A stretch of 64,000 bases of DNA from Cyanophora paradoxa (lineage: Eukaryota > Glaucocystophyceae > Cyanophorales > Cyanophoraceae): NCBI GenBank assembly GCA_004431415.1, contig QPMI01000010.1:434001-498000 (forward strand), written 5' to 3'. Both the position numbers and the translations under genes were made by a program. The notes under the pieces were generated by a model. That model worked only from the letters and a program-made list of their open reading frames with translations. It did not search any database and was not told the origin of the DNA. Below, one piece after another: positions 11,938 to 23,900 of the stretch. Each line of letters starts with the position of its first letter. The first letter of the stretch is position 1.

Positions 11938-14900
11938 ATGGCTGCTCCACGCCCCGAGCGCGTGCGCGAGCTTGCTGTTCCTTTTCGCGTCGACGCGGAC
12001 GGCTCTGGCATCGCGGAGATCGTCGCCAGGATCCCCGAGGTGCGCGATCCGGGCGCGCTGTCGTCGGGCGCTCAACACCTTGCTGCAGAGAGCGCGCATT
12101 GTGCTGATTGGTGGTGCGCCGACGTACGCGCGTCGCGGGACGAGTTCTGAGCGCGCGTTGCAATTGCATGCGCAGAGGCGAGCCACGGGACCGAGGAGTT
12201 CTACGCTGTGAGGGTGCTCGTTTCCGCTTTCCTTTGCGTGTCATTCTCTCGCCATTCTTCCCGCTTTACGCGCGATGGCGCCACACGCGGATGCATACGG
12301 GGCCGACCCGCGCGCTGGCGCCGACGTCAACACGCGCACCCCGGCCGCAGGCGGAGATCACCAAGCGCCTGATCGTCGAGCGGAACTTCAATGCCGTGGC
12401 CGCGGAGGCGGACTACCCCGTCCGCACGCGCCCGCTCTTCGAATTCGAATTCGAAATCCGCACTGCAGATGTACATGTACATGTGGCGCGGGGCCCGCTG
12501 ACGCCCTTCGAGCAGGACGCGGCGAGGGCGAACCGCTACGCACAGGGAGTCGGGCGCGACAAGAACGCGGAGAAGGCGCTGCGGGACTTCAAGCGGTTCC
12601 CGACCTGGTAATTATAAGCCATGTGCGCAGCTCGACGCCGGGACTGGACGAGTGAGGGATCGCCGGGCAGGATGTGGCGGAACAACGTCGTTGCGAACTT
12701 CCTCGTGCGCTCTACTTATAGATCATCGATCCGCGCGGGCCCGACTGACCCGGCCCGGCCCCAGGAGTGGCTCCGGGCGCACAACGCGGCGCGGGCGGAG
12801 GGGCGCGAGCCGGCCCGCTTCGTCGGCATGGACCTCTACTCGATGCTTGCCAGGCTAGCCAGCCAGCCCGGTCCCGGCCGGTCCCGGCCTCGCTTCGAAG
12901 TTCAAACTAGTACTTGAATGATCGACCCGCCGCTGACACTCGAAATTTGATCCAGCGCTGAGGCCGTCATCCAGTACCTGGCGAGGGGTACGCCTCCGAA
13001 TTCGATCTCCTCCTCCCCCTCCCGGGGGGAACGGCTGTCGCGTACTTATTTCCCTCCTCGAAGTGGACCCGGAGGCCGCGGAGGAGGCCAAGGACTAGCG
13101 CGCCGTACCCCCGCCGCCCTCTACAGCTACCTCCACGACGCTTACCCTCCCTACCCCCCCCCTCCCCCACCCCTACCCCCAGTTACGCGTGCTTCGAGGG
13201 TCACGAGAGCCCCCAGGTTCGCGCCCGCTCGCAAACCTGTCTATGCCCCCTTCTCAGCCTAGAACGGGCCCGTACCCGCGTCCGCGCTGCCTGGCCTAAA
13301 CTCTCCGTGCGCAGACCTATGGGAAGCTTGCGCGGCTCGGGGCTACCCCTTCCTGCGAGAGCGAGGGTACGCGCGCTCACGAGCCTCTTCTCCCCGCCCC
13401 CCCCCCCCCCCCCCCCCCGCCCGCCCCCCTCCCGGTTCGACTTCGGCGCAGTGGTCGCAGCCCTTGTGGACCTGCAGCGCCGCGGCCGGCGGCTCGTCGC
13501 CACCGCCTCCGGTTCGGATCCCGCGCGCCCCCGGGCCCCGCCCCTAACTTCACCTGAGCCCGGTTCCCCCCCCCCCCGGCCCCGTCCCCGCAGAGCGCGA
13601 GGGTGGCCGTCGCCTCGCGGAGGACGCCCTTTTCGTGCGCAGCGTTCCCGTATCCCCCCGCCCCCGCCGCGCTCCCGTACCCGCCGAACCTCCGCAGGAC
13701 GCGGAGATGAACGCGGAGCTTGTGAAGGACGCGGAGGAGTACTACAGGGCCCAGTTCGGGTCCGGCCGGCTCCCTTTCAAGTCAAGTAGCCTTCTCGAAG
13801 GCGTTGGGCTTAAGCTTTCGGCAGCGGTCGCGCGGAGAGCTGGAACCGGCGTGACACGTGCGCGGGCCTCTCGAACCGGAGATCCCGTCCCCCCCCCCTC
13901 TCTTAGCCCCTACCCCTCCCCGTCCCTTCGTTCGCAGGCACATGCGGGCGGCGGTGCTGCGGCTGGACGAGTTCCTCTCGAAGCGGACGGCGGCCGCGGG
14001 GCACGCCCCCCGCATCGTCCTCTGGGCCCACAACTCCCACCTCGGCGGTCCGTCCGTGCAAGTTTCTTACATATCATATCTTAGATCATGATCCGCTCTT
14101 CGTTTGCAGACGCCCGGTACACCGAATCTCGGATCCGAGGCTCGCCCCGCGCTCAGCCCTCACCTGACATCGGCCCGCCGCCCCTTGGTCTTCCCGTCTG
14201 AATTGGGCGGGCGGGCGGGCGGGCGCGCAGGGAAGCTGAACGTCGGCCAGCTGATGCGGGAGGCCTACGGCGAGGAGGACGTCTGCGTGATCGGTCCGCT
14301 TAGATCTGATCTGATCGGATCGGATCGGATCTGAGACTGATGTGGGGCAGGCTTCACGACCTACACTGGGACCGTCATGGCCGCCCGTGCGATCTGCGGC
14401 GGCCAACTCCCCTCGCCGCCCCGCCGCCCCCTTCGACCCCGTACCCCTCGCCCGCAGCCGAGTGGGGCGAACCGGGGCGCGTCTACAAGGCAAGAGACCC
14501 AGTACCCCTCTTACTCTCCCTCCCGCCCCCTGAGTCCAGCCCACGCAGGTCCGCCCAGCGATGAAGGAGAGCTGGGAATCGTTCCTCCACGGCGTCTCCT
14601 CCGTCGGCGTGGCGCGCCGTACCCCTCGCCATCTTCCCCCACTTTCCCTCGCCTCTGAAATATAGAGCAGGGCGGCTCCCCCGACTTCCTCATGGACTTT
14701 CGGTGCGGCTGTACCCCCTGCCCCCCCCCCCCCCCGGCCTTTTCAAGGTTTTGAGCGGGAGGCAGGGGGGTACCGGAGCTGGCGCGGGAGCTGGACTGGG
14801 GGGCCGCGGGCGGGCCCTCCTCCCCCTCTTCCTCCTCCTCCGCCTCCTCGTCGCGCCACCGGGGCGGGGGGTACCCCCGCGCCCACTCCGAGGGGGAGGA

Positions 14901-15350
14901 GCCCCGGAACCCCATCGAGAAGCTCGAGCGCTTCATCGGTCTACCCCCCTTCCCCCCTCTACCCCCTCTACCCCCTAAGCGCGCGGGCAGGGGTGATCTA
15001 CCGGCCCACGACGGAGCGCTGGTCGCACATGTCGTCCGCCCGCCTCGCCCGCCAGGCCCGCCCCGCCCCGCCCGCCCCCGCCCTGCCCCTAGGCCTACCC
15101 CGGGCCCCCCTCGGCCCTGGGCGCCCGCCCCTTGGCTACCCCCGCCCGCCCGCCCCTAGGCCTAGGCCTACCCCCGGCCCTGCGCGCCCGCCCCTTGTCT
15201 GCCCCTTACGGATCCTAGGCCCCACCCCCCGCCCCGCCCCGCCCGCCCCGCCCCGCGCTGCTGTTCGCTCTGATTGGGGCGCGCGCGCAGTTCGACCTCT
15301 GCGTCCACATCGACGAGACGGGCGCCCTGCGGCCCCTCGACCCCCTCTGA
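11938..15350 (+). CDS. Erythromycin esterase family hydrolase
   Basis: A spliced gene beginning MAAPRPERVRELAVPF at 11938. Consecutive exons give RIVLIG, then ASHGTEEFYA (about 12178-12210), then EITKRLIVERNFNAVAAEADYP (about 12354-12420). Together they reproduce the family's N-terminal signature with its catalytic His after A-S and downstream Glu. Next come a stretch rich in Y/R/G, DFKRFPTW and MWRN, EWLRAHN and FVGMDLYSM (about 12830), RIVLWAHNSH with the second conserved His (about 14010-14040), KLNVGQLMRE, then EWGEP and the C-terminal DLCVHIDETGALRPL ending in TGA at 15348. Known Ere-type enzymes hydrolyse macrolide lactones, but most distant members have unknown substrates, so an esterase-like hydrolase is the safe call. 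Bacterial homologues suggest an old transfer; the introns show it is a resident nuclear gene. Confidence 0.75.
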
Positions 15351-15635
15351 GGATCGCCGCGGAAGGAGAAGTCGAAACAAGAGGAGGCCGCAGTACACGC
15401 CACGGTGCAAGCGGGGACCCCTGCATGTAAATAGACGTCGACACCCCCGGCCCAGAGCAAGATCGAGCTCTCTCGGTCAATGCGCATGTAATCAACGGAC
15501 CAGACGCGTGCCGGCCGCGCCTGGCATCTACGCGCCGCGGCGCATGTGAAGTGAGAGATCTAGAGCCCTTATTTACAGCTTCAAAAAGGAGGGCGGGAAA
15601 GGAGCGGATGGATCCGAATCAGGCTGTAGCTCTAG

Positions 15636-16795
15636 CTAGAAGTGGCCGATGTGGGACGAGTTCATGAGGACGTGCGCCCGCTGCTCCATCGGCTTCGAGA
15701 GGGACCGCCGCGCGAGGGACACGCCCCCCAGCGTCAGCCTCGGGACCTGCGGGGGGGGGGAGTCGGCGGGGGGTACGTGGGGGTTAGGGGGGTACGTATA
15801 CGTACATCCATGTCGCGGATGTTTTGGAGGGACATCGCCTCCAGGGAGCGCGCCTGGCTCCATATCAGCTCCTCCACGTCGCGCTCCTGCGCCGAAAGGG
15901 CCGGTCAGGGGAGGGGTACGGGAAGCGTTTTCGTTCGTGGAGGGGGGTACGGAGAACGTGCCTGGGCGCTCCTGCGCTCGTCGATGCGCTGCTGGAGGCG
16001 GGCGCGCGCGGACTCTTCGGCGCCGTCCTCGACGCTGGCGCCCCGCCGGCCGGCCGCCTCCGCCGCCGCCGCTTCCCGCGCCTTGCGCCGCGCCTCGCGC
16101 GCCGCCGCCTGGACCCTTGCCAGCGCTCGGTCCGTGCTCGCCTGCAGAAGAAAGGTCAGCCTCCCGCGTAGCCTCTCGGGCGGCCCTGGACCAAAGAGCA
16201 CAGCGCGCCCTGATCTCGGGCTCCGGTTCGGACTCGTAGAACTTGAACGCAGCGCGGGCGCTCCGCGGCGTCGCTTTCGTGCGCTGCTTCATAAAGTAGT
16301 AATAGTGATCTACTGTGTCTAGCGGCAGCGGCGGCACCGCCCCGCGCTTCGGCAGCGGCGGCAGCTGCGTCGCCTCGGGCGGCCCCTCCTGCCGCGCGGG
16401 CGCCGGCGTGAGGCGAGGCGAGGCGGATATCTAGAGCGAAGAGAGAGCACGCGTCTCTACTCACCGCATCGCGAGGCGGCGGCGCGGGCGCCGACGGAGC
16501 CGGTGCCAGCGAGACGGACGAGGTTGGCTTTGATGGCGGTCGGGGGGACCGGCTGGAGTTGGCGGGGCTTTTTGATGGCGGCCGCGACTGCGGACCGTCT
16601 CGCGGTCAGCGGTAACCGCTGTAACGGGCCCCCGAGCTGGCGGCCAGACCGGGGAGCGGCGGCACAGCGGGTGGTGCTACCTAAGGGCGGAGCTAGCGAT
16701 CGCACCCTGGATTCGGCAGGATCTATCACTTTCCACCGCCCGTCGGGCCCCTCCTTGAACTTCAGGTTCGCGTAGTCGCGCTCTGCGGCGGATCC
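15636..16795 (-). CDS. Coiled-coil protein, unidentified
   Basis: A minus-strand, spliced gene. Upstream exons carry ERDYANLKFKEGPDGRWKV (about 16780-16725) and KPRQLQPVPPTAIKANLVRL (about 16580-16520). A middle exon carries DTVDHYYYFMKQRTKATPRS and FKFYESEPEPEIRA (about 16310-16200). A long charged Ala/Arg/Glu helical stretch at 16140-15970 (VQAAAREARRKAREAAAAE) predicts a coiled coil. The last exon contains VPRLTLGGVSLARRSLSKPM and ends GHF-stop at 15636. I recognise no family, and the true start may lie further upstream. Confidence 0.5.
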
Positions 16796-17512
16796 TCAGA
16801 AACGAGCGCCGGCCTTAGCTATGAGCGCACCTCCATCTCGCGGAGGCATCCCGGGCCGAAAAAGTCGCTGTGGGGAAAGATGGGCTCCGTATCGCGTACC
16901 CGTCCTGTCACGACAGCCTTCGACAGGCTTCGACAGCCATCGGCACTAGCGAGCAAGCGTGACCCCGCGTTACACGTCGGCCTCAGCGCATTCGCGTTGG
17001 CGTAGCTAAAACAGGAAGCTCGAGAAGCGCACACGCCTGAGCCAAGCAGGTTGAGCTTACAGCTAATGCCTGGGCTGGAGGCGCCCGGCCCTTCGTCCGG
17101 GGAGGGAGGCGCGCACGCGAGCGGCGTAGCATCCAATACGGGCGAATCGATGAGGCAGCAACGGCCACGCAGCGCCTCGCCGGATGTGAAGGTCAAAGAG
17201 TCGAAAGTTGTCCCCACGCCGCTCTCTGCGTCCCCCGCAGTGATCTATAGAGCGCCAGGTGAGCATACGCGGCTCATGTGATGCTTATGCGTTTAGAAGG
17301 ATCGGGGGGGCCGCGCGCATGCTTCAGCTAGAGCTCGAGCGAAGCGCGCGCTACACATGTACATGGCCGCACGTGAAGTTCGGGGCGCGCGCTGCCGCCT
17401 AACCAGAGCGACCCTCGGAGCGCATTTCTATAAAGAATTCATTCGATGCTGCCTTGCTGACGCGCGCGTCCGAACGGCAGATGGCGCCCGGGTGCAATTA
17501 GCAGTCGACGAA
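16796..17512. other. Intergenic host DNA upstream of the ABC transporter
   Basis: Open frames exist on both strands (for example minus 17217-16819), but none has a recognisable domain or a convincing start. The region should contain the promoter of the ABC transporter and perhaps the 5' end of the coiled-coil gene. Confidence 0.4.
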
Positions 17513-20500
17513 ATGGATCGGGATCTGGAGGCGAGCATAAACAGGCATCCCGACCCGAGCCACCATCCCAGCAAGCGCGACGTGTCTTCGATCGTCAGGA
17601 GAGGAGCCGATCGCCTCGAGCAGGCGGGCGTGAACCCGGGCCGATGCACCGTCACGCTCCGTACGCGGCCGCGACGCCGAGCCCCTCGTCCCGCCCCCGC
17701 CGCCGCTTTTGATCCGCGGCTGCGCCGCGCAGAGAACGTGAGCTGCTCGGTAAACATCGTCGACGAGAAGCGCGCGGAGGAGAAGGGCGGGATCTTCTCG
17801 CGCGCGAAGAAGGTGGAGCGTAAGATCCTGGACGGCGTCACGTGCTCCTTCCCGGTGCGCCCGGACTCCGACCCCCGCATCAAATTTGCCTGCTTCTATG
17901 AATTTGAATTTGAATTTCCCGCCCTCGCGCAGCCCGGAAGCCTCACCGTAGTCATCGGGAGCCGCGCCTCCGGGAAGACAACCATGCTCAAGCTCGTGCG
18001 CGGCCGTGAAATCGTACCCCCCTAACGCCGCGCCGGCTCACCGGCTCCCGGCTTCCCCGCAGCTCTCGGGGCGGCTGAGCTCCGAGATCCACGTCTCGGG
18101 CGATTTCCTCATCGACGGGCACAAGCCGGGGCCCTTGCTCGCCACCCGCCGGGCGGGGTACGTCGACGCAGAGGACGTGCGCAGTAACCCCCCTCCCCCA
18201 CCCCGCCTCTTCGCTCTGCCCACTCTCTGCGCAGGTCCACTTCGGTACCCCTCTCCGCCTTCGCCCCGCCTCCGCCCTTCCACTCTTGAACCCCGTACCC
18301 CCGCAGCCTACCTCACGGTCGAGGAGACCGTTCGCTTCGCCGCGCGCTGCCGCCTCCCCCGCGCTGCCTCCAACGAGGCAGTCGATGACGCGGTACCCCC
18401 TCCACTCCCCTCGAATCTCCGTACCCCCGGTCCGCGGTTTTTCTTACCCGCGCGCCCCAGGTCAAGAACGTGCTCGAGCTGCTGGCATTGAGCCACGTCG
18501 CTGGGAATCTGGTGGGGAACAGCCAGATGGGCGGGATCTCGGGCGGCCAGCGCCGGGTCCGCGCCGTCCCGTACCCCCCCCCTCCCCTGGGTTTTGAACG
18601 ACGCTGCCTCCGCAGCGCGTGACGATCGCCCTCGAGATGGTCGCCCACCCACAGCTCCTCATCGTGCGCGATTCACGTACCCCCGGCGCCTTCCTCCACT
18701 CAGCTTCGCTCGCCTCTCAGATGGACGAGCCCTCGACGGGCCTCGACGCCCCCATGACCCTCGACGTGCGCCCTGTACCCCCTCCCTTCCCCGCCCCCGT
18801 GCTCCCGTGTTTCCCGGTTCACCCGTACCCCCCGCCCAGATCGTGACGGCGTGCCGGGAGTATGCGCGGCGGGGCCGGACCGTCGTGATGAGCCTGCTGC
18901 AGCCCAGGTACGGCCCCCGCCCCCCGTCCTTTTGGGAAGCTTATTTCTAACGCCGTACCCCACCACTCCAGCGAGGAGGCCTTCATGATGTTCGACAACG
19001 CCGTACTCCTCTCCGCCGGCCGCGTCGTCTACTGCGGTGCGCGCGCGCGCGCGTACCACCACCCAACTCCACCCCCCGGCCCTGATCGCCCCGCCCCGCC
19101 TCGCGTTGCCTTTGGCAGGCCCCGTGTCGCAGCTGGACGCATACGTGCGGGCCCTCGGCTACCGCCGCCCCGACTACATCACCGTGCGCCCTCGAGCTCG
19201 GGCCCCCCCGTTCACGCCCCGTCCTCGGCCCTGGCCCCCGGCCCTGGCTTTTTCTTAGACCTTACTCTAGCCTAAGAGGGTCTGGCTAAGAGCGGCTCTC
19301 CTCGAGCCTTCTTCTACTCTCTAGAGCGGCCGTCCAAGCTCCAGCCACTCACGCCCCTCGCCCCCCCCCCCACCTGATCTGATCCGACCCGATCTGACCC
19401 GACTTCCTCCCCCCCCCTCAGGTGCCCGACTTCGTGAACAACGTCCTCGAGCCCGAGTCGGCCTCCCTCCACGACGACTGCCTGCCCCCGGGGGGCATCC
19501 TCTCCAAGCCCCGCCTCATCGCCGCCTACCAAGCATCCCCGCTCCGCCCCGTGCGTCCTTCTTAAGCCCCTCTTAAGCTGTGTCCTTCTTGGTCTCTCTG
19601 CTCTCCACCCGGTTGCCGTGCGCTGAGTTGCGTCTCGGGGGTCCGGTCCGCAGAAGGTGGAGGACGAGACGCAGCGGGCCCGCGCCGAGGGCGCCGCCTC
19701 CCCCCACACCGACGTGCGCACGCGCCCTCCGCGCCCCGCCCCGCCCTGCCCCGGCCTTCTACGCGCTGGCACTCCTTCTATGTTAATCTTAGCGCGCGCC
19801 CCGCCCCCCGCCCCGCCCCTGTCTCACTGGTAGTATGTGCACGCAGCACCACGCGGCGTACGCGCAGGGCGTGCTCTTCACCCTCTGGCTCTGCCTCCTC
19901 CGCGAGGTCTCCCTCCGCCGCCGCAACAAGCAGCAGTTCAAGGCCAGGCGCGCCCGCGAGCGAGCGCTGCCCGCCCCACCCCTCCCCCTTGAAGAAGAAC
20001 ATAGGATAGAAAGAAGGCCCCCTCTCCTCCGCCCCTCACCCCTCCCCCCACTCCTCACCACCCCTCCTCCTCCCCCGCAGGATCATCCAGTCGCTGGCGA
20101 CGGGCTTCATCTCGGGGACCCTTTTCCTGAACCTGCCGCACACATTCAACGGCGCCGTCCTCCGCATCGCCATCGTGCGCCCCGCCCCGGCCCCCCGCGC
20201 TTGACTCGGCTCGGCTCGGCTCGCCTTGTAAGAGCCGTTCTAGTCTCTCTTATCTGATCTAATCTAGTAATCGCCATCGTGCGCCCGGCCCCCGCCCCGC
20301 TTGACTCTTAAGCTTAGGCGACCGAGTCTGGCCCAGCCTAGTCTTGTCTAATTATAAGCCACACCTAAGCCACTTAGGCTATCTCTCAACGGCGCCGCCC
20401 TCCGCATCGCCATCGTGCGCCCCGCCCCGCCCTACCACCGCCGCCGATCTTATCTTCTCCAGTCCAGTCTATTCTAGTCTAATCTAATCTAGTCCAGTCT

Positions 20501-20957
20501 AGTCCTAGTCTAGTCTAGTCTAGTTCTAGTTCGGCCGTCCTCCGCATCGCCATCGTGCGCCCCCACGCTTGGCCAGGCTTAGCTCGGCTTGAGTCAATCC
20601 TTATCTGATCTAGCCTAGTTCGCTCTAGCTTTAGTCCAGTCTAGTCTCTTTGGGGCCCTCGGCTGACTGACCCCCGCCCCTGCCCCCGCCCGCAGATCTT
20701 CATGTGGGGCAGCACCATGATGTACGCCCCCCGCCCGCCCCTGCCCTCCCCTTTCTTTTCTCTCCCATTTCTCACCCGCTCGCTCCCCCAGGTTCCAGCC
20801 GCCGGGCTTCATCCCCCGCTTCTTCGAGGAACGAAAGATGTTCTACATCGAGAACAAGTCCGGCTACTACGGCGCCTTCGCGGTCCGGCCCCGCCCCCGC
20901 CTCCTCTTAGGAAAACGACCTCGTCTGACCTATCTATCTATCTGACCTCGCGCCCCG

Positions 20958-20990
<33 letters not shown>

Positions 20991-23900
20991 CAGTACACGG
21001 TGGCGCGGGCGGCGGTGGACTCGCCCCTCGTCCTCCTCGACCTCCTCTGCATGACCTCCATCTGTCCGCACGCGCCTTCGCCCCCGACCCCGCCCCGCCC
21101 CGCCCAGATCCGCATCTAGCTGTAGATCCAGATCCAGATCCATCCATCTGTCCGCATGCACCCCGCCCCCGCCCCCCGCACCGCCCCCGCCAGATACAGA
21201 GCACCGCTCTATCCCCGCCACCAGATACAGAGCACCGCCAGCTGCGGCCAGACCCCGTTCCCGTCTCACGCCCCGCCACGCCCGCAGCGTACTGGCCGGC
21301 GGGCTTCACGGCGGCGGACAACGGGGGGCGCTACGTGACGATGGTCTTCGTCATGTGGCTCATCTACTTCGCTTCCTACGGGTGCACCCGGCCCAGCTCG
21401 TAGCTAGCTAGCTCGGCTCGGCTTGGCTTAGAGCAGCTCGGCTAGCTCCAGTTGCAACCCGCTCCGCCCCACCCGCGGCTCCACCGTGCACCCCGACCCA
21501 CTAGCTAGCGCCTCTAGCCCTCGCCATCGCGCCGCCCCGCCGCCCCAGCTCCATATGCACCTAGATCTGACGACGCCCCCCCTCCACCTCGCCTCGCCCC
21601 GCGTCCTCGGCTCCATACACGTCTGACGGGGCACCCCCTCGGGGGCGGCAGGTGGTGCCAGATGATCGTGGCGCTCTCGAAGAACGAGTCCCAGGGCGCA
21701 GTCATCGTCCCCGGTCCGGCCCCGCCCCGCGCTCCGATCTAAAGTTCTATTTAATACAATCTAATCTAATCTTATCTACAAGTTAACCTAATCTGAAATT
21801 TCGATCTTGCGTCGCCCCCGGCCCGCCCCGCCCCGCACGCCCCGCCCCGTTCCGGATGCCCCGCCTCGCACTGCCCCGCACGCCCCGCCCGTCCTCCTCA
21901 CCGGACGCGTTTGCAGGCTCGCTCTCGCTCATCCTGGTCTTTTGCGGCTTCCTCGTACCCAGGGACCTCATCCCCCAGGTGAATATAAGCTCAAGCTTGA
22001 GACTCGTAGACCCCTCTGATCTCGCGCCCCGCGCCCGGCGATCGCAGCCCTGGATTTGGATGGCGCGCCGCCCCGGGGCCCTCCCCCGTCCCCCCCGCGC
22101 CCCTTCCCTCGCCCCTGACCCCGGATCTCGCCCCGCCCTCCCCCCGCAGTACTACCTCTCCTTCCTCGTGTACCCCATCGAGGCACGTTCCCCGCCCCCC
22201 TACCCTCCCCCATCCTCCCCCTCCCCTCCTCCACCCCCGCTGCCTCAGGCGCTGGCGCTGCCCAGCCCCGCCCCACCCCTCCCTCCCCCGCCCCTCTGCC
22301 CTCTCTGACCCGCCTCAGGCGCTGGCGATCAACGAGCTGAAGGACCTGACGCTGGAGGGCGGCCTCCCCGGATCCGCCGCCCTCGACTTCGTGCGCCCCG
22401 CTCCTCCTCCTTCTTCTTCTTCTTTTAGAGATCTATGTTTAGATCTAGCGGGAGATTCGTACGCGTAGAAGAATATAGAAGATCTAGAGGCGCCCGTCTC
22501 CTTGGCCGGCTATAAGAAAACCGCGGGAGAAAAGGTCGGAGAGGGGCCTCGCTCTCGTTCCCCCCTGGAAAGCTTCCTCGGCTCACCGGTACCCCCCGAC
22601 CTCGGCCTCGGCCTCCGCGCGCGCAGTTCACGCTGCGGTCGGAGCCCGAGTGGGTGTGGCGCGACATCGCCATCCTCGTCCTCTTCATGCTCGCCTTCGG
22701 CGCCGCCGCCCTCGCCGCCTGGTCCTATGTGCGTCCAGCTTGTTGTTGGGGCCCAGCTCCTTACTATTATTAGAAGGAGAGCGTTAGAAGGAGGGGTCCT
22801 GCGTGCGTGCGTGCCCCCATTCGAAGGAGAACGTTAGATCTAGTATGCCCCCCCCCCCCCCCCCCCCCCCCTCCTGCCTGCAGCCGATCATGATCTGGGG
22901 CGCCCGCTACAATTAGAAGGAGAAGAACGTTAGGGTCCAGCTGTAGCTGATCGGGGGCGGGGGCGGGGCCTGCAGGTGCGGGTGGAGGAGGAGGTGCAGC
23001 CGCGCTTCGAGGACCTCGAGGGGGAGGAGGGGGAGGGCAAGGAGGGCGCCGCCCCCAAGTGCGGCCCGAGAGATAGAAGTAAAGGAAGAAAGGATGGGCG
23101 CGGGCTGACCGTCCGCGCGCAGCGTGTCAGTCGAGCTGGGCGCGCAGGCCCATCAGCACCGCCACGCCGAGGCGCGCCGAATCAAAGCCGGCCGCGTTTC
23201 GCCGGCTCAGCCGGCCCCGCGCGCGCGCAGGTGCTCATGACGTGGCGCGACCTCGGGTACTCCATCAAGGTCCGCTATGCCTCAGCAAGGGGGTGCGCCC
23301 TGTTCTGAGCGCGCGGCGCGCGCGGACTGCGCAGGACAAGCAAATCCTGACGGGGGTGACGGCCTACTGCAAGAGCGGCATGCTCATGGCCCTCATGGGG
23401 CCCTCCGGCGCCGTGCGCCGCCCTCGAACTCCTCGCCCGTTGTTAGCCCCCGCTGACGGGGCGCGCCCGGCCCGCAGGGGAAGACGACGGTGCATGGGGG
23501 CGGCCGCGGTGCTTTGGTCTGCGCCCCGGTCACTCACGCCGCCCCGCGCGCGCGCAGCTCCTGGACGTGCTGGCCGGGCGGAAGGAGCAGGGCAAGGTCA
23601 CGGGCGCGCCCGCACGCGTTCCCCTCCAGCTTCTACCGCCTCCTCTGACCTGCTCGAGTGCAGGCGACATCCAGATCAACGGGCGGCCGCGGGACCAGTT
23701 CTTCCACCGCCTCGCCGGCTACGTCGAGCAGTTCGACCTCCTCATCCCCGAGCAGGTCCGCCCGAATTGCAGCAAACGGTCCGAACCGCACTAAGCGACG
23801 CCTCAGACGGTGCGGGAGGCGATCGTCTTCTCGGCGCTGCTGCGGCTGCCCTCCTCAATGCCCAAGGAGGAGAAGATCCGCGTCGTGCGCCCCCGGCCCC

